Source: Rossellomorea aquimaris (GTDB taxonomy: Bacteria; Bacillota; Bacilli; Bacillales; Fictibacillaceae). From it: DNA of 64,000 nucleotides. Under the pieces are notes generated by a model that saw only the letters and a list, made by a program, of their open reading frames with translations, made no database searches and was not told where the DNA came from. The stretch is taken from assembly GCA_020524245.1 (NCBI GenBank), contig JAIVLN010000001.1:1116001-1180000 (forward strand). The letters are read 5' to 3'. Of the stretch, positions 63,937 through 64,000 are shown in pieces (position 1 is the stretch's first letter; each line of letters begins with the position of its first letter). Made by a program: the position numbers and the translations under genes.

Positions 63937-64000
63937 CCTATTTCCTCCTTATTATTAAGAATTTAGATCTAAACTGTTTAACTAGTGTGCTTTTCCAAAT

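Overview
The window looks like the chromosome of a low-to-middle GC Bacillales (Bacillaceae-type) bacterium. The signs are strong AGGAGG-type ribosome binding sites, frequent TTG/GTG starts, sigma-A style promoters, SLH and LysM/NlpC wall proteins, DUF4870 and VanZ membrane proteins, and gene families typical of Bacillus relatives. No species can be named from the sequence. There are no rRNA genes, tRNA genes or CRISPR arrays that I can see.

Layout. 0-5 kb: a truncated polysaccharide deacetylase, then a leftward cell-envelope glycosylation operon (GT2 polyprenyl-phosphate sugar synthase, DUF2304, SMR/EamA-like flippase candidate, GT39-like membrane transferase, WecB epimerase). 5-19.5 kb: mostly ordinary genes (small membrane proteins, VanZ, NlpC/P60-LysM, a three-gene ABC-2 exporter with an anchored partner, two DUF3846-like paralogues with matching promoters, SGNH and SGNH-SLH proteins, an MBL hydrolase, DUF4279, NUDIX). 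19.5-20.6 kb: a REP-associated tyrosine transposase (RAYT) framed by two of its presumed REP hairpins. Related hairpins recur through the rest of the window.

20.6-32.2 kb: one apparent catabolic regulon. It holds RidA, a CxxH/CxxC protein, two [2Fe-2S] ferredoxins, a GntR/FCD regulator, two ChrA halves, a GlcG/HbpS protein, an aldehyde dehydrogenase, a haem-oxygenase-like diiron protein with a complete six-ligand set, a creatininase-family hydrolase, two large permeases, an unknown 107-aa protein and a 28-aa cationic peptide. A palindrome TTTGGTATACCAAA, found about ten times, lies in front of most of these transcription units and is probably the GntR operator. The substrate is unknown.

32.2-44.7 kb: an accessory stretch. 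Two near-identical direct repeats of about 230 bp bracket a decayed WHH-nuclease-type toxin gene, a transposase scrap and a four-gene operon (winged-helix-like protein, two coiled-coil proteins, membrane-tethered UPF1-like SF1 helicase). This operon is the best candidate in the window for an undescribed defence-type system. After it come lipoproteins, a ComM/YifB scrap, an HTH/PIN toxin-antitoxin pair bracketed by repeats, and a matrixin-like metalloprotease.

44.7-52.4 kb: a DeoR-controlled operon for uptake and salvage of 5-deoxyribose or 5-methylthioribose through a DHAP-shunt type route (ribose-type ABC transporter, MtnK-like kinase, MtnA-like isomerase, class II aldolase). 52.4-57.5 kb: more decay and accessory genes: a frameshifted peptidase-MA-like lipoprotein without its HExxH, a PIN toxin fragment, a polymorphic-toxin remnant (Hint plus C-terminal toxin) with a surviving immunity-gene candidate, and an MqsR-like toxin with an MqsA-like/HTH/Panacea antitoxin under a 34-bp perfect palindrome. 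57.6-59.7 kb: a dead IS21-family element. 59.7-64 kb: the edge of a second surface-polysaccharide cluster (galE, galU, DegT-type aminotransferase, Gfo/Idh dehydrogenase).
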